NCBI RefSeq assembly: GCF_002116905.1
Contig: NZ_CP015118.1
Span: 1,674,001-1,738,000, forward strand
Length of the DNA stretch: 64,000 bases
Direction: 5' to 3'
DNA from: Piscinibacter gummiphilus
Lineage (GTDB): Bacteria > Pseudomonadota > Gammaproteobacteria > Burkholderiales > Burkholderiaceae_C
The first letter of the stretch is position 1. Every line of letters starts with the position of its first letter. The notes beneath the pieces are model-generated. The model ran no database searches. It was not told the origin of the DNA and saw nothing but the letters and a program-made list of their open reading frames with translations. This document shows, piece by piece, positions 62,893 through 64,000 of this stretch. Position numbers and translations under genes: made by a program.

Positions 62893-63567
62893 ATGAGCCT
62901 CTTCTCCTTCAGCCGCAAGGCGCCTGCCCGCATCGAACCCGACGGCCTCTCGGGTCCCGATGCCCGCGAGGCCTGGCATCTGCACGGCCTGGGCCCGGGC
63001 CCGGCGGACCGCCACGCTCGTTTCGCCCGGCTCGCCGAGGTGCTGGCGCGGCTGACCGTCGACGACTTCGTGGTGCTCGGGCTGCTGAAACGCCCCAGGG
63101 ACCGGTTCCACACCGGCAGCTACGGCGCCGAGGATGACGGCTCCGGTGCGGGCACGCTGTGTTTCACCGTCAGCCCCGAGGGGCGGCGCCAGGCCCTGGA
63201 ATGGAGGCCCGACGGCGGGGACGGCAGCGACCTGTGGGTGGACGGCCGGCCGGTCGACGGCCCTCGCGATGCCACGGGGCTGCTGCCCCTGGATGGTCCG
63301 GGCGCCTGGTGCGGCGAGCGCATCCACCTCACCCCCTTCGTGCCGGACGAGCATCCGCTGCAGGACTGGACCGAGCCCTTCTCGCGCGGCGTGCAGCGCG
63401 GCGCGCTGCTGGTGGATGCCGTCACCGGCCGCCAGTGGACCGAACTGCCCGGCGCGGACGAGCTGTGGTCCTTCCCGATCGGCCGCGAGGTCGGCAGTGA
63501 ACTGCTGTTGTTCGCCGACCCCGAGGCCCGCGACGCGGGCCGCGTCAGCCGTCGAGTGCCGCTCTGA
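62893..63567 (+). CDS. Unrecognised protein next to the glycine-zipper gene
   Basis: The 224-residue soluble protein opens MSLFSFSRKAPARIEPDG and contains TVDDFVVLGLLKRPRDRF and an acidic central part. It has no signal peptide or membrane segment. It lies 34 bp after the glycine-zipper gene on the same strand, a spacing seen for effector-immunity pairs, and precedes panC tail to tail. No family was recognised, so the pairing is only a possibility. Confidence 0.68.
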   Translation: MSLFSFSRKAPARIEPDGLSGPDAREAWHLHGLGPGPADRHARFARLAEVLARLTVDDFVVLGLLKRPRDRFHTGSYGAEDDGSGAGTLCFTVSPEGRRQALEWRPDGGDGSDLWVDGRPVDGPRDATGLLPLDGPGAWCGERIHLTPFVPDEHPLQDWTEPFSRGVQRGALLVDAVTGRQWTELPGADELWSFPIGREVGSELLLFADPEARDAGRVSRRVPL

Positions 63568-63573
63568 CTTGCC

Positions 63574-64000
63574 TCAGAACTCGAGGTTGTCGATCAGCCG
63601 GGTGGTGCCCAGGCGTGCTGCGCCCAGCACCACCAGCGGCCCGGCGAGGTCGCCGGCGTCCGGCGGCAGCAGGTCGTCGCGGCGGCGCACCGTGAGGTAG
63701 TCGGGCGCCCAGCCCTGGGCCATGAGCGTTGCGGCGCCTTCGGCTTCCGCCACGTGCAGCGACGACGGGTCGAGGCGCACGCGATTCGCGATCTGGCGCA
63801 GGGCCTGCGACAGGGCCACGGCCTGCTGGCGCTGCTCGGGGCTCAGGTAGCCGTTGCGGGACGACAGCGCGAGGCCGTCGTCGGCGCGCGACGTGTCGAT
63901 GCCTTCCACCGTGATGGGCAGCGCGAACTGCCGCGCCATCTGCCGGATCACGGCGAGCTGCTGGTAGTCCTTCTTGCCGAACACGGCCACGCGCGGCTGC
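63574..64000 (-). CDS. panC: Pantothenate synthetase PanC, C-terminal part
   Basis: The visible 141 residues are the C-terminal part of pantoate-beta-alanine ligase, the enzyme that joins pantoate and beta-alanine with ATP to make pantothenate. Diagnostic motifs are VAVFGKKDYQQLAVIRQM, DGLALSSRNGYLS and the C-terminal LGTTRLIDN. The start codon and N-terminal HIGH region lie beyond the right edge of the window. Confidence 0.93.
   Translation of the reverse strand, partial: QPRVAVFGKKDYQQLAVIRQMARQFALPITVEGIDTSRADDGLALSSRNGYLSPEQRQQAVALSQALRQIANRVRLDPSSLHVAEAEGAATLMAQGWAPDYLTVRRRDDLLPPDAGDLAGPLVVLGAARLGTTRLIDNLEF

Overview
The window reads as a chromosomal segment of a high-GC Gram-negative bacterium, most likely a betaproteobacterium of the order Burkholderiales. 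The reasons are the very GC-rich codon third positions, a Pen-type class A beta-lactamase with a divergent LysR regulator, a type-2 lumazine synthase behind an FMN riboswitch, a VWA(CoxE-like)/MoxR pair, a DUF1841 gene next to rhlE, and an outer-membrane TamA/TamB pair. No rRNA, tRNA, CRISPR array, transposase or phage gene was seen. Both ends cut a gene: an AcuI/YhdH-type reductase at the left and panC at the right.

Layout. 1-11 kb holds small metabolic genes with their own regulators: an acryloyl-CoA-reductase-like gene with a palindromic operator inside its promoter, a DUF899 protein, a LysR gene coupled to a 2-hydroxyacid dehydrogenase, a LysR/SDR divergent pair, FMN riboswitch-ribH, an EamA exporter divergent from an XRE-cupin regulator, a D-serine-dehydratase-like PLP enzyme, and a LysR/beta-lactamase pair. 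11-17 kb holds a hybrid histidine kinase, a membrane protein, a YbaY-type lipoprotein and a Tat-exported amidohydrolase. 17-22.9 kb is a run of twelve short, tightly packed and mostly uncharacterised plus-strand genes, many with overlapping stop/start codons.

23-36 kb carries tamB-tamA-VWA on the minus strand and GNAT-MoxR further along the same strand. Two paralogous 7TM-GGDEF diguanylate cyclases lie between them on the plus strand. 36-38 kb has a diheme cytochrome c and an HD-GYP protein, so putative enzymes for making and breaking c-di-GMP lie within 8 kb. 38-44.5 kb is transport: an oligopeptide-type binding protein and a complete branched-chain amino acid ABC system (binding protein, livHMGF). 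45-49.4 kb is a proline module: putA overlapping proC, with a divergent Lrp-type regulator and a clear inverted repeat between them. 49.4-58.3 kb holds a membrane protein, a 3'-5' exonuclease, rhlE, DUF1841, an iron alcohol dehydrogenase, a Kef-type antiporter with its quinone-reductase-like partner, an orphan ParA and a MaoC hydratase. 58.4-61 kb is a LuxR-type response regulator and hybrid kinase pair. 61.1-63.6 kb holds an unrecognised 572-residue protein with a glycine-zipper C-terminus and an unrecognised neighbour.

A dispersed palindromic repeat, half-site GTCATCCCGGCG-N4-CCGGGATCC and its inverse, occurs at five loci between genes. One copy supplies the last codons of the Kef gene, and one inverted pair encloses about 410 bp of otherwise geneless DNA. 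The most distinctive observations are this repeat family, the operator-in-spacer promoter at 392-421, the riboswitch-controlled type-2 ribH, the Lrp-type palindrome in the putA promoter region, the c-di-GMP cluster, and the candidate effector-like pair near the right end.
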